This document shows, in pieces, positions 49,341-62,566 of a stretch of DNA of 64,000 bases. The stretch is taken from positions 42,521,269-42,585,268 of the forward strand of contig CM017558.1 of assembly GCA_007844125.1 (NCBI GenBank). The letters run 5' to 3'. Both the position numbers and the translations under genes were made by a program. Numbering within the stretch: position 1 is the first letter of the stretch; every line of letters begins with the position of its first letter. This DNA is from Sinonovacula constricta (lineage: Eukaryota > Mollusca > Bivalvia > Cardiida > Solecurtidae). The notes beneath the pieces were generated by a model that saw only the letters and a program-made list of their open reading frames with translations, was not told where the DNA came from and made no database searches.

Positions 49341-51464
49341 TTTCTCATCTGACTGACCATAATTGTTGCTGCGGTTTGCTGCCCAGACAGTGCGACGTTA
49401 CGAAGACAACAGCAACAAAGCAGATTACAGATGTTGTCATTAATACTGATCAATTTAGGGAAACTGTGATAAACATAGATCACTTTTAAGTGCATCATGA
49501 TTATAACGAATAATATTACTTAAACAGATGAAATATTAATAAATGTCGTGCATGTTATAGGTTGGCCGAATAATAATTGCCAGATAGCTTGGATTAACTG
49601 TCGTTTATGCTTACAGACTTTTTCCCTGTCACGTACTCCAGACATTAGGTTTTGGGTGAAATAGATCACAGATGCATGCGTTACAACCATATGTACTGGC
49701 TGAAACCTAGATTAAAAGTTGAAGAGTATTAATGTATTTAGCAACACCTCCAAGCTAGCCGTCACCTTCTGTGTCTGTACTATTACAAGGCTAAAGTCTG
49801 GAATCTAGCGACGTCCAGGTATAAACAACGGGCGCACCGTATGAGAGCCGGGTGCACAGCTGGGCCACCCTGACAGGGACTCGAGCCCACGCGGCGAGAG
49901 ACTGGGAATCTGTCTGCTCGGCCTTCAGTGATTACCTGCAGTAAGCGAACCTACAAAATTTAAAATTATATTTATATAATTGCGTTATGCAATTTGATAA
50001 TGAGCTGCTGCTAACATCATCCACGGAGAAAATGCCTAGAATATCAAAGTATATGTAGTTTAGTAACATGGCAAAATTAGTAAATATACCATAGTTCATA
50101 AAAATTTGCTGAGCTAAAATATACGTATTTTTTGCAACATGTACATTAAAAACTGATTACATAAACATAATAAAGTGAAAAAAACAACTGATCAAGAAGC
50201 AATCATTGTTCATTTTGCCAATTATCAACAGCTATATACACATATGATAAACAAAATTGAAAACATCTTAAACTAAGGTAGTCGTTGGCAGTTATTTAAA
50301 CCTTTTGAATATTCAACTCTTCACACATGTCATGTGTTTGTCCAAACAAGGATAAATCACATTCCAACAGAGAAGGGGTTTTGCTAAGTAATATTGGTAA
50401 CAGGCATGGAAGCCTTATTAACGCCATAGCTACTACTGTAAAACAACGTAGTCGGTATTAAGGCAAGAACTATATGGCAGAGAAGACTGACAAAATCAGT
50501 ATGACTGATTCCTCCTAGTGGTCAATACCTATAAAAACAGACAAGACCCGGATGAAATTCGTTAACAACATAACAGCCACAGTTTGTACATGTATTTAAA
50601 TAGTCAACAGTGTGCCAATCGCAATGTATAATGAAAATACAAATGCTAGACCACGGTATTGTCTTTGGAGCATCTGACTTCCACAAAAAAGTCCCGAGAT
50701 TATCCAGTTTTAGCGCTGTTTCAGTTGACATACCGCCCGTACAGAAAAAAGGAAATATGAAAAGTTCATAAAAGAATTACTCCACAAAACCTCAAACCAG
50801 TGGTTAATATACCCTAGGTCTCGTGAGTCATTTCAGGTTACCATGATCTGATTGAACACCATATGGTTTTCTTGTCAAATAATGTCTTAATACTTGACAA
50901 AATATACAATGGCCCATCAGTTCTTTTCTTAGGCAAACAGTACTTTTTCCCCACAGTTGCTTAAAGTTCGATTGCAAATTCTACCATGACCACCTGCCCT
51001 TAAAGTGTTAAAGCACTTATAAGGTTATATCTTCATTGCTAAGCACTGGTGTCGAGTACGAACTGCACTAAAAAGTCCTGATTTCCATGTATAGTTACAA
51101 CGTCAGCCATGATTAAAAAATATAAGTTTGAGTCCTTTCTTTGTAAGTAAAGGGATTTGACAATTAGTAATACATATGTTACAAAGCTGCGGTATAGATA
51201 TTGTCAACTCTATCCAATTTTTCATATACACATCTCCATTATAAAACATTTTTGAAGTTTTTGTATCCAACCGGTTTTATAAATTTCGCTGTCAAATTTA
51301 GAAGATACTGCAAGAAACAAGTGAGAAACCCAGAACAATAGATTATAATCCTTTTTATCACAATGACACATTTAAAACAACTCCAACTGAGTTGGTGTTG
51401 TTTTTTGTTGTTGTTGTTTTTGTTTGTTTTTATTTTTGTGTGTATGTTGTTGTTGTTGTTGCTG
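49341..51464. other. Gene-free stretch
   Basis: AT-rich unique sequence. A decayed SINE head may lie at about 49,795-49,925 (minus strand box B-like GTGGGCTCGAGTCCC). No exon-like or RNA gene signal was found. Confidence 0.5.
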
Positions 51465-51700
51465 TTTTAAATACACCGCAGTGACCAATTATTATCATTA
51501 AAGCAAGGTCTAGCTGTTTTTGTGGCGGAAGACCCCAGACAAATGTCTGGGTAGAACTACCAGCGCACCGCAAGTCAGCTGGAAGACCTTCTCACATTAA
51601 ACCATTCGCCCCAACCGGGACTCGAATCCACGCGGTGAGAGGCTAAGCAGTCTGAGGAACTGTTTTGTCTTCAACAAATAAGTTATACCACTTAACTATA
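51465..51700 (-). mobile_element. SINE family A copy
   Basis: Minus strand: box B GGATTCGAGTCCC, then GGTCTTCCAGCTGACTTGC, AGTTCTACCCAGACATTTGT and a tail ending in the (TTG)n-rich tract at about 51,395-51,470, which reads as the A-rich tail. Box A is decayed. Confidence 0.75.
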
Positions 51701-51715
51701 ATATGATATGATATG

Positions 51716-52008
51716 TTTTTTGTTTATTGAGTTTATCGTCCCACCAACAGTATTTCAATTATCTGGAGACGGTGTCCACGTGAAACAGATATAGTGCTGC
51801 CTTCACTGTGTATAGCATGCCGTGAACACCTGGCATGATACCACACCCAGTCACATTATCCTGACACAGGGCCAACCAGTCGTGGAACTACCCTTATATT
51901 TGCTTAAGCGTTAGCAAGGGAGCTATGCCACTACCATTTTTTACGACTTTGGTATGTCGCGGCCCGGGATCGAACCCAGGGCCTCCCGTACCTGGAGCCG
52001 ACGCTCTG
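51716..52008 (-). mobile_element. 5'-truncated SINE family C with 15-bp direct repeats
   Basis: Flanked by identical ATATGATATGATATG at 51701-51715 and 52009-52023. On the minus strand it starts inside box A (AGAGCGTCGGCTCC), has an intact box B (GGGTTCGATCCC), a body sharing TAGTGGC and CTAACGCTT landmarks with 49,064, and an A-rich tail (CAATAAACAAAAAA). The direct repeats may be a target duplication or a pre-existing simple repeat that was split. Confidence 0.75.
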
Positions 52009-52388
52009 ATATGATATGATATGATCTTTATGCATTATATGCTACATTGTATTATATCAAATTGATGACGCATTTTTTCGGCCTCGGCCGTTACCGGATT
52101 AGTTCGCTCTCTTCCGAAGAGGTATACGGGTAATGAGTATCAGATCAATATTTATGAACAGTACAATATTCAAATATCCTTTATCTTTCTTCCATATAAA
52201 TATTGTTTGCTATTATGCCCATTTGCCGACTTGTTTGTGCTGGTTCTTTATTCGTTCATACGCTTGTTCTACTTTTACCTGTTTCCTCGGTCATTATGTA
52301 ATTTCTATTCGGCAAGGGAGGTGTTCACTATGTTATACATACATCTTCAGGTATTCTTGTTTATACGTGTTTATTTAATCATAATATG

Positions 52389-52456
52389 TATTATTATTGT
52401 TAAAGTTGTTATTATTATCATAATCGTCATTATTTTTATTATTATTATCATCATCG

Positions 52457-52537
<81 letters not shown>

Positions 52538-52553
52538 TATTATTATTATCACT
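52389..52553. repeat. (ATT)n/(ATC)n microsatellite
   Basis: Long trinucleotide tract, ATC-rich in the middle and ATT-rich at the right. It produces an Ile/Tyr-only translated stretch that is not a gene. Confidence 0.93.
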
Positions 52554-55198
52554 ATGTTAGATTTAAATTATATTGTTGTGGTAACATATCTTAATCTGCA
52601 TTCCATGTATAGTTTTCACGGTGTTGCCATCCATGCACTCTTGTGTCCATTGTTTAATGTTTGTTTTGACGTATCATACACCAATTGTCTGTTCATATGC
52701 ATGTTCGTATGGTTACATTTAATCTTCCATTTGGAAGAACTCATGAACAACAGATCAAAGTAAATAAAACGGAATAGCATGTCTTGCATGGCAGCTACAC
52801 TCATGAGAGGGGTTCTGTTGTATCTCTAAGAAGAGGTAATGCAACAAATGTTTTATGTAAATATTGTATTAGGGGAAGGTAATGATCGCCATCTTATTTT
52901 TTCATTATTGTCTATGAAAATATTTATTCAATTTCACGCTTGCATCATAAACTGCAAGATCTTGTCGTTTATCTGATTTACTATATATTACCTGCATACG
53001 TAGTAACTTGCCTTCATAACTTGTCGTCTGTTATATTGTTTCTAAAATGATATGTATACTATTCTTTTTCTTTTGGCACAACTCATGTTTTTTATCTTTT
53101 CTTAAATAAAAAGAGAGCGTCTAAATATCGATTTCAGGCAAAGAAGCTTAATATAAGTACGTAAGTTGGATATACACCATTTAGAAATGCTTGCATGAAT
53201 GAATACGTAACTGCTCATTTGATTTGTTTATTGGAGCTTAGTATCATTTAATCAAACATCATTCTCTTACCAAATATAAACGACACCAAATACGTTCCAA
53301 AACAAACATAGTTATTTTTATATAATAGTTAGTTCAGTTTAAACATATTTTATTCAGATATATTTGCATGAATTGGATTGGGCACCAAAAGTCTTAGAAC
53401 TTACCAACAGCTGTTCATGTGTGTTCATTGTAGAGTTCGATACCTGGACAAAAATAGAATTAAGTTGTATGTGTGCAGCTTCAAGACCATTTCTGACCTA
53501 CTCGATGTTAATATGTCATCTTGGCATGTGCTTTCGGCATGCGTTCAGTGTAACGGTTGAACAAAATAATACAATGAATATTTTAACATTTCGCAAACTG
53601 TTTACTCATACGTTTAAGCAAAGGTTCGATAATGACAGACCAACGTTCTTCTACTGTTTTGTGGTCGTTGGATTCGTCTCGTTTGTTTTTTCTGGTTATT
53701 CTTCCATGGACCCACTCCGAGAAATATTTCACAACAGATGTTTAATTTCCACGACTTTATGCATCATTATGCAATATTGATGGCGTCTCTTAGTAATTAC
53801 GACTATGTTCTAATTTTTATTAAACATAAAAAGGCCTGCACTTTAAATCTTGTGTCCGCCATAAGTTTTTAAATTGTCTGTGCGCAAGCGCCGCCGTACA
53901 AAACGAGAGGGAGGGCGCTTCCGGCTGTTTGTCCTACTGTATGTACTGTTTCTCCTATCTCATGTAATTCCGACGAGTCGGTATCGTTGGCCATAGCCAA
54001 GTGTCTGGTACAACTTTTATATTCCTACTTATTAGTTTTACTTACCCCTTTTATCTAATTACATGTAATTAATACATATTTACAATGGAGAAAATAATAT
54101 GTTTACGGCTATTTTCTGTAATAAGAAAAAATGTCTTATATTAAGATTACATTTATCTTTACGGTTATTTTCTATCATAGTCTTCATATCATAAATTGTC
54201 GGTTCGCAAGCGACGCCACCCATAATGGGATTGTCGAATGATTAATTGCTCTAATTTAAATGTAATTATCCCCAATTACTGGAGTTTTATAAGAGATCTA
54301 ACCCAGTGTGTGGTTTATAGGCTAGCAACAAAAAATCGCCCAATCCACTTCGTAATAAATTGGTAACAAGCTTGTCTTCCTTCTGAAGTAGTTCCAAAAA
54401 AACTAATTTTACCCAGTACTTGTGTTTAAAAAGTACATTATATTCAGTCACATTAAGGTTCTGACGAACACTTGCGTTCAATATCAACTTTATTTCTGAT
54501 AATTTATTACATGGCGGGTTGTTATGCCTGTTCCCTCTTCGTGAAAATGCATAGATTGTATCTAGGTGACACAAACAAACGGAAAGTTTTCAATATAATG
54601 ACGACATTTAAATTAAATAACACTATACAAATTTTGGCCTTTCTTAAACAAACCATTCTGAACGGAGCTGCGCAACTTGTAGTTAAATAGTTCATAGGTA
54701 GATCGCGACATGTATATACAAAATAACAATGAGACAATGTATATTCTTTCTTACACATAATAATGAAAAAAGTATGTTGTTTTATGACCTTTTAGGTCCC
54801 GATTTAAACCGTCGTTTTGCATCGAAAATGGGCTAAACATTAGCTTGTCATGTGAAATCACATGTTAGGTGCAATGTAGATAAACACATAAAATACCATT
54901 GTTAATATGCTCCAGGTCTTTTTAAGAGTAAAATCAACAGAAAAACATATGACAAAATTCAATTGCGTTAAACACATAGGACAGTTTGCAGCTAGCTTTA
55001 GAACGATTTGTGGAAGAAATGACAAAATAACGTGTACGCATGTAAAACCATACTATTGTAGTGGTCAGTGGAACATATTTTATAAATTATCATAGTTTTA
55101 TTCCGTTTACACTACGTTTATTAGCTCCTAGCCTGCTATATGCGTATTTATAAGGCGTAGACAAATAGTGTAGATCCAGATCAGTCAGCACCCTTCTG
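52554..55198. other. Gene-free stretch
   Basis: Nothing recognisable. A 138-codon frame at 53,364-53,780 (+) and a 95-codon frame at 54,287-54,574 (-) look like chance. Two similar phrases, GCGCAAGCGCCGCC (about 53,882) and TTCGCAAGCGACGCC (about 54,204), may be ends of a decayed element. Confidence 0.4.
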
Positions 55199-56020
55199 CT
55201 GTCTGATCAGGATCTGCACTATTTGCTGCTCAGTCTCTGTATAAAAGTATATTAACCCCTGATATATTGCATATACATTCCTGCTGGGAGCTGTCTAATC
55301 AGGATCTGCACTATTTGCTGTTCAGTCTCTGTATAAAAGTATATTAACCCCTGACATGTTGCATATATATTCCTGCTTGGAGCTGTCTGATCAGGATCTT
55401 CACTATTTGCTGCTCAGTCTCTATATAAAAGTATATTAACCCCTGACATGTTGCATATATATTCCTGCTTGGAGCTGTCTGATCAGGATCTTCACTATTT
55501 GCTGCTCTGTCTCTGTATAAAAGTATATCAACCCCTGACATGTAACATATATATTCCTGCTTGGAGCTGTCTAATCAGGATCTGCACTATTTGCTGCTCA
55601 GTCTCTGTATAAAAGTATATCAACCCCTGACATGTTGCATATTTAATTTCCCTGCTGGGAGCTGTCTAATCAGGATCTGCACTATTTGCTGCTCAGTCTC
55701 TGTATAAAAGTATATTAACCCCTGACATGTTGCATATATATTTCTCTGCTGGGAGCTGTCTAATCAGGATCTGCACTATTTGCTGCTCAGTCTCTGTATA
55801 AAAGTATATTAACCCCTGACATGTTGCATATATATTTCTCTGCTGGGAGCTGTCTAATCAGGATCTGCAGTATTTGCTGCTCAGTCTCTGTATAAAAGTA
55901 TATTAACCCCTGACATGTTGCATATATATCCCTACTCCGAGCTGTCTGATCAGGATCTGCACTATTTGCTGCTCGGTCTCTGTATTAAAGTATATCAACC
56001 CCTGACATGTAACATATATA
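55199..56020 (+). repeat. 92-bp satellite, nine tandem copies
   Basis: Copies begin (CTGTCTGATCAGG or CTGTCTAATCAGG) at 55199, 55291, 55383, 55475, 55567, 55662, 55756, 55850 and 55942. Each contains CACTATTTGCTGCTC, TGTATAAAAGTATAT and CCCCTGACATGT. Related single copies occur at about 1,868-1,925, 31,080-31,175 and 58,385-58,500. Confidence 0.93.
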
Positions 56021-56936
56021 ATATTGAAGCATTAAACCCTGACAATTCAGAATGGGTTTTAACAAAATGTTGCAAGCTAAGGTTTATGCTGACCGTGATA
56101 AAGTCCATGTATTTTCACTACCAGGTAACCGGTGTTTTGAAGAGGGTACAGATATGCTTATCCACCGTGTCTGAACTATGTCGAAAGAAAACTATCTTTA
56201 TTAAAGTTACTTTCACCTTACGGGGGTTAATAACGCAGTGGGTTTTATCGTGAAGAGGATATAATAACTGCATGAAAAATATTTATGCCGTTAAAAAAGA
56301 GCAAACTACGTAACAGATAAAGTGGTAAACATTTTATTTCATTTTGACACATGACCAAGCTGGCAGGTAGAACCTTTATACCAAAAAATAAAATAATAAC
56401 AATAATAATAAAAAAATAAAATAAAATAAATAGATAGATAAATAAAGGTCAAAAGATGCGTTCAAAGGCATCATAAAAACATCGGCCTAGAAAATATGTA
56501 TAGTCGGTCGTGTATCGATAAATATTCATGTCTTGTTTCACGTTACAAATGATAGTCTTGCGTTTGTCTAGTATGTTGTAAACTTCATGCAATCTGATAA
56601 CATTATATAGAAAATTATGTATGAAGTATTAGAAGAGATTAAATACCTTGTTAACAAGAAGGTCCCTATGTCGCTAATGGAGAAGGACTAGTGTAAATAC
56701 AGTACTTCATCTTCATTGACGTCAAAAGCTTGATATCGATCATTTACAAAGTACAAACTTTGTATCAAAAATGATATTTTCTTTAAGTACCAAATAAACT
56801 AACAATACATTAGACAGACAACATCAATTGTCAAAAGCGATCCAGTTTCGTTTGAGTTGATAATAAATATCAATAATAGATGAAAAAATGTTAAAAAGTT
56901 AAATCGAAAAAACAACAACACAGCAACAACAGCAAG
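56021..56936. other. Gene-free stretch
   Basis: AT-rich, with a short A-rich run near 56,385-56,440. No features otherwise. Confidence 0.4.
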
Positions 56937-56965
56937 AGAAAATGTCAAAATGGACAAGAAAAGTA

Positions 56966-57076
56966 AAAAAAAAAAAAGAAAAAAAAAATGAAAAAAAAAT
57001 GAAAAAAAAGAAAAAAAAGAAAAAGAAAAAAAAGAAAAAAAAAAGAAAAAAGAAAAGAAAAAAGAGAAAAAAAGCT
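56966..57076. repeat. Poly-purine (A-rich with G) tract
   Basis: About 110 bp of A with scattered single G, all purines on the plus strand apart from a few T. Translates to Lys or Phe runs; not coding. Confidence 0.9.
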
Positions 57077-57217
57077 ACCAGGAAAATACTAGCGATAAAA
57101 AAAATCAATGACGACGTACGACGTTCAAGTTTCGACTTACAACAATTGACATTTCCATTACAAAGCTGATCAAAGTGGTTCGAACCCGGGGGAGGGGCAC
57201 CTTCATATGACGATAGA

Positions 57218-57284
57218 TGTTGTGTTGTTGTTGTTTTTGTTGTTGTTTTGTTGTTTGTTGTTGTTGTTTGTTGCTGTTGATTTT
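57218..57284. repeat. (TTG)n-rich microsatellite
   Basis: Imperfect TTG repeats with TTTTG interruptions. Confidence 0.85.
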
Positions 57285-57914
57285 TATAGATGTTATGCTG
57301 TTGACACTATTCATATGCTTTTTCTGGGTTCTTACGCTCTTAACTGCTGGAAATCGACAAAACTGCAAAGGTGCGAAACGGAAATATAAGGTCAGAATGT
57401 ATGCCTTTTTACCATAATGTTACAATCCAATTACAGGGGCGTAGCTAGGCATCGTCCGATGTGTACGCATGGCCGTTAGGGGGTACGGGTAGTGGCTCCC
57501 GCAAACTTGTGTGTTTCTAGACCGTACGTAGTGGCTTTTGAGGTTTCGGTATCTAGATATAACTAGATTTTATGATAAGAATGTCAAGACATTTAAATAT
57601 TATAAAAGGAAGTCTACTTTGTCATGAGAGGCTTCTGTGTTTCTTATAGAGAAGCTACTCATAGTCGTGGCCCATTGAGTGATCGTACTAAAGTCAGAAG
57701 TATCTAAGAAGTTCTGATTTTAAATAAAAGGGTATACAATGTCTCATACCAAATAAACCGAGCTACAGGAAAATAAATAAAATTATTGGGCAATTTGACA
57801 TATTTTTCTTGTGGTATATAGCTGCGTAGTCTGCGTACAGGCAGCTAGAAGAAGTACATGAATAACAAAATGACATCTTACCGTAGTTATTCATAATCGC
57901 GCGTGCAAAAACTT

Positions 57915-58025
57915 ACATGTGGCCTGCAAAACGCAGGTGGTTCTACCCAGACGTCTGTCAGGGGTCTGTCTCCAGCAATTACAGCCGAACGTCGCAAAGT
58001 TAACACTGCGCTTTGACCAGTAAAT
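57915..58025 (+). mobile_element. SINE family A, 3' part only
   Basis: GCAGGTGGTTCTACCCAGAC, GTCTGTCTCCAGCAATTACA and a truncated tail match the body of the 28,690 element. No tRNA-like head. Confidence 0.65.
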
Positions 58026-59160
58026 CCATGCAATTTCAACAACCTACGAAATAAACTACGATTCTATAAATAGTTTTGACCTCATGTAAGGTCACCATTT
58101 GTACACTACTGGGTTTATCAAGCCATTCACAAACACGCACACTTGTTGGATAAACAGTTGACCTCAGCTTGTCATCGATCTAAACAAATAAATATCGATC
58201 TGTATGATTATCGATTTGCACAAATCAATCATACATCCATAGGTAGATCTGTCTAAATAGAAATTCATCTTAGCCCATATCACGCTACATTTCTAAATTA
58301 CCAATACAGATATAGTTTAATTCCTTCGACAAACTTCATTTTTCCTGCTATCTGGACTCAGAACTAAAGGCTCACCAGAAACAAAGTGTAGATTGTGTTC
58401 AGACAGCTCCTAGCGGGATATATGAAGTCAGGATCTTTAGTGTCTGTCAAAACCTGATCTATTCGTACCCTAGCAGGGTGGGTGCTGATAGTTGAACGTA
58501 CGCATATCAATGGGACACTTTTTCGTCTGCATCGGTAGCCATTTTTAATAAAATTAAAATAAGCTGGTGAAAGGGTAATGTTTGATATTGCTTTCCCTGC
58601 TTGATGTGATGTATACATCATACGAAAATATGCAGGCCAAATAAAAGAGAAATTTGTTTATTTTTCAGAAGGTTTCATGTATCGTTTATTCAATTAATGT
58701 ATTTTCAAAACTTTTCCCACGTTAGATTTTTAACTGTTTAAAGTAAATAGTGTGGATGTTTAGTTCAAGTCGTTTAGACATATATGTGTTGTTGACATAT
58801 ATCTCGATTTGAATGTTACTTTCATGAATAAATCGTCGAGACCAGAATGGCATTGTAAAGGGTTTGAATGCAATATTTACATACCATTCTTCCACTACTT
58901 TTCCTTTGTACATGAGCGGACGAAAAAGTCAAAATTTGTGTTATACAGACGGTTTCAGTATTCAAAGTAACTCATATACAACAGATTTAACTTTCTTCAG
59001 TATTAGATCCTCACGATTTTAATAGAATTCGAATAAAATTGTTATTTTTTAACACAAACTGTATTGTGGTAGATCAGATACACTGGGTCGGCAGGTATAC
59101 GAACTAACAGACATGCAGATAAAGGTGTATCCATGCACACATAATTATGGATGAACACAC
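58026..59160. other. Gene-free stretch
   Basis: Contains a diverged relative of the 92-bp satellite unit (about 58,385-58,500) and otherwise AT-rich unique DNA. Confidence 0.4.
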
Positions 59161-59400
59161 CTATTCAAAGAGTGACAGGTCTACAAACGGATTTAGAGAC
59201 ATTCGGATAGACGGATAGTCAAAAGGAATAATAGACTGATAAACAAATAGACTTTCAAACAAAGAAATATACTGGTGGGAAAATAGATTGACAGATTGAC
59301 AAGAAAACAGACTTATAGACAAATGGACTGGGTGGCAGACAGATGGATTGACTGGTAGACAGACTGTTATTAGACATAGAAATAGACAGAAAAGGTTCCA
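59161..59400. repeat. Degenerate fringe of the 20-bp satellite
   Basis: Irregular repeats of ATAGACTGA, AACAGACT and GACAGACT with variable spacing. They look like old, diverged units on the left side of the main array. Confidence 0.6.
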
Positions 59401-59562
59401 CTTTTTCTCAGTTGAAATTTTATTCAATTTTTAATTTGCACATCCATTGCATATTGTTAACATACTAATTCTTTAACAACTTGTTTCAATGTCCTAAAAA
59501 CAACATCTTTCCAGTTGAGAATTGTGGCGTTATATCTGTGTTGTGAGAAAAAATTCTGCAAA

Positions 59563-59640
59563 TCGGGACTGGTCAGATAGATAAATTGTCGGGACTGGTC
59601 AGATAGATAAATTGTCGGGACTGGTCAGATAGATAAATTG
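59563..59640. repeat. 26-bp tandem repeat, three copies
   Basis: Three exact copies starting TCGGGACTGGTCAGATAG at 59563, 59589 and 59615, directly before the 20-bp satellite. The GACTGG.CAGATAGA core suggests a shared origin with it. Confidence 0.9.
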
Positions 59641-60419
59641 CCTAGCTGGTAGACACAGTTACTGACTGATAGATGAACATACTGACTGATACAACAAACG
59701 AACTGACTGATAGATGAACATACTGACTGAAAGATGAACATACTGACTGATAGATGAACATACTGACTGAAAGACGAAAATACTGACTGATAGATGAAAA
59801 TACTGACTGATAGAAGACTATACTGACTGATAGAAGAACAAACTGACTGATAGCCGAACACGCTGACTGATAGCCGATCATACTGAAAAAAAAATATACT
59901 GACAGTTAGAACAACTTACTTATTAAAAGACGAACATATTGACAGATAGACGAACACAATGACTGATAGACGAACATACTGACTGATAGACGAACATACT
60001 GATTGATGGACGAAATACTGACAGATAGATGAACATACTGAATGAAAGATGAAAATACTGACTGATAGACGAACAGACTGACTGATAGACGGACATACTG
60101 ACTGATAGACGAACAGACTGACTGATAGACGAACACACTGACTGATAGACGAACAGACTGACTGATAGACGAACACACTGACTGATAGACGAAATACTGA
60201 CTAATACAACAAACATACTGACTGATAGACGAACATACTGACTGATACAACAAACATACTGACTGATAGACGAACATACTGACTGATAGACGAAATACTG
60301 ACTGATACAACAAACATACTGGCTGATAGACGAACATACTGACTGATAGACGAACATACTGACTGATACAACAAACATAATGACTGATAGACGAACATAC
60401 TGACTGATACAACAAACAT

Positions 60420-61235
60420 ACTGACTGATAGACGAACACACTGACTGATAGACGAAATACTGACTGATACAACAAACATACTGACTGATAGACGAACATA
60501 CTGACTGATAGACGAACATACTGACTGATAGACGAACACACTGACTGATAGACGAAATACTGACTGATACAACAAACATACTGACTGATAGACGAACATA
60601 CTGACTGATACAACAAACATACTGATTGATAGACGAACATACTGACTGATACAACGAACATACTGATTGATAGATGAACATACTGACTGATACAACAAAC
60701 ATACTGATTGATAGACGAACATACTGACTGATAGATGAACATACTGACTGATAGACGAACATACTGACTGATAGATGAACATACTGACTGATAGACGAAC
60801 ATACTGACTGATAAAACAAACATACTGACTGATAGATGAACATACTGACTGATAGATGAACATACTGACTGATACAACAAACATACTGACTGATAGACGA
60901 ACATACTGACTGATAGACGAACATACTGACTGATAGGCGAACATACTGACTGATAGACGAACATACTGACTGATAGACGAACATACTGACTGATAGACGA
61001 ACATACTGACTGATACAACAAACGAACTGACTGATAGACGAACATACTGACTGATACAACAAACATACTGACTGATACAACAAACAAACTTACTGATAGA
61101 CGAACATACCGACTGATAGACGAAGATACTGACTGATAGACGAACATACTGACTGATAGACGAACATACTGACTGATACAACAAACATACTACCTGATAG
61201 ACGAACATACTGACTGATACAACAAACGAACTGAC
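60420..61235. repeat. Higher-order block of the 20-bp satellite, copy 1
   Basis: The order of variant units (ACAACGAAC, ACTGATTGAT, TAGGCGAAC, CTACCTGATAG) recurs about 1,290-1,331 bp downstream. The shift in offset equals two 20-bp units. Confidence 0.8.
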
Positions 61236-61709
61236 TGATAGACAAACATACTGACTGATAGATGAACATACTGACTGATAGACGAACATACTGACTGATG
61301 GACGAACATACTGACTGATAGACGAACATACTGACTGATAGATGAACATACTGACTGATAGACGAACATACTGACTGATAGACGAACATACTGACTGATA
61401 GACGAACATACTGACTGATAGACGAACATACTGACTGATAGACGAACATACTGACTGATAGATGAACATACTGACTGATAGACGAACATACTGACTGATA
61501 GATGAACATACTGACTGATAGACGAACATACTGACTGATAGACGAACATACTGACTGATAGACAAACATACTGACTGATAGACGAACATACTGACTGATG
61601 GACGAACATACTGACTGATAGACGAACATACTGACTGATAGACGAACATACTGACTGATAGATGAACATACTGACTGATAGACGAACAGACTGACTGATA
61701 CAACAAACA

Positions 61710-62566
61710 TACTGACTGATAGACGAACACACTGACTGATAGACGAAATACTGACTGATACAACAAACATACTGACTGATAGACGAACATACTGACTGAT
61801 AGACGAACATACTGACTGATAGACGAACACACTGACTGATAGACGAAATACTGACTGATACAACAAACATACTGACTGATAGACGAACATACTGACTGAT
61901 ACAACAAACATACTGATTGATAGACGAACATACTGACTGATACAACGAACATACTGATTGATAGATGAACATACTGACTGATACAACAAACATACTGATT
62001 GATAGACGAACATACTGACTGATAGATGAACATACTGACTGATAGACGAACATACTGACTGATAGACGAACATACTGACTGATAGATGAACATACTGACT
62101 GATAGACGAACATACTGACTGATACAACAAACATACTGACTGATAGATGAACATACTGACTGATAGATGAACATACTGACTGATACAACAAACATACTGA
62201 CTGATAGACGAACATACTGACTGATAGATGAACATACTGACTGATAGACGAACATACTGACTGATAGGCGAACATACTGACTGATAGACGAACATACTGA
62301 CTGATAGACGAACATACTGACTGATAGACGAACATACTGACTGATACAACAAACGAACTGACTGATAGACGAACATACTGACTGATACAACAAACATACT
62401 GACTGATACAACAAACAAACTTACTGATAGACGAACATACTGACTGATAGACGAAGATACTGACTGATAGACGAACATACTGACTGATAGACGAACATAC
62501 TGACTGATACAACAAACATACTACCTGATAGACGAACATACTGACTGATACAACAAACGAACTGAC
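61710..62566. repeat. Higher-order block of the 20-bp satellite, copy 2
   Basis: Matches copy 1 unit for unit, apart from a two-unit insertion. The shared landmark CTACCTGATAG lies at 61,190 and 62,521. Confidence 0.8.

Noticed and set aside
52207..52560. 117-codon frame ending in poly-Ile/Tyr
   Set aside because: The second half is just the (ATT/ATC)n microsatellite.
53364..53780. 138-codon plus-strand frame as a gene
   Set aside because: Unrecognised, no splice or promoter context, and its composition matches the surrounding AT-rich DNA.
56899..57169. Lys-rich and Phe-rich frames on opposite strands
   Set aside because: They are translations of the purine tract.
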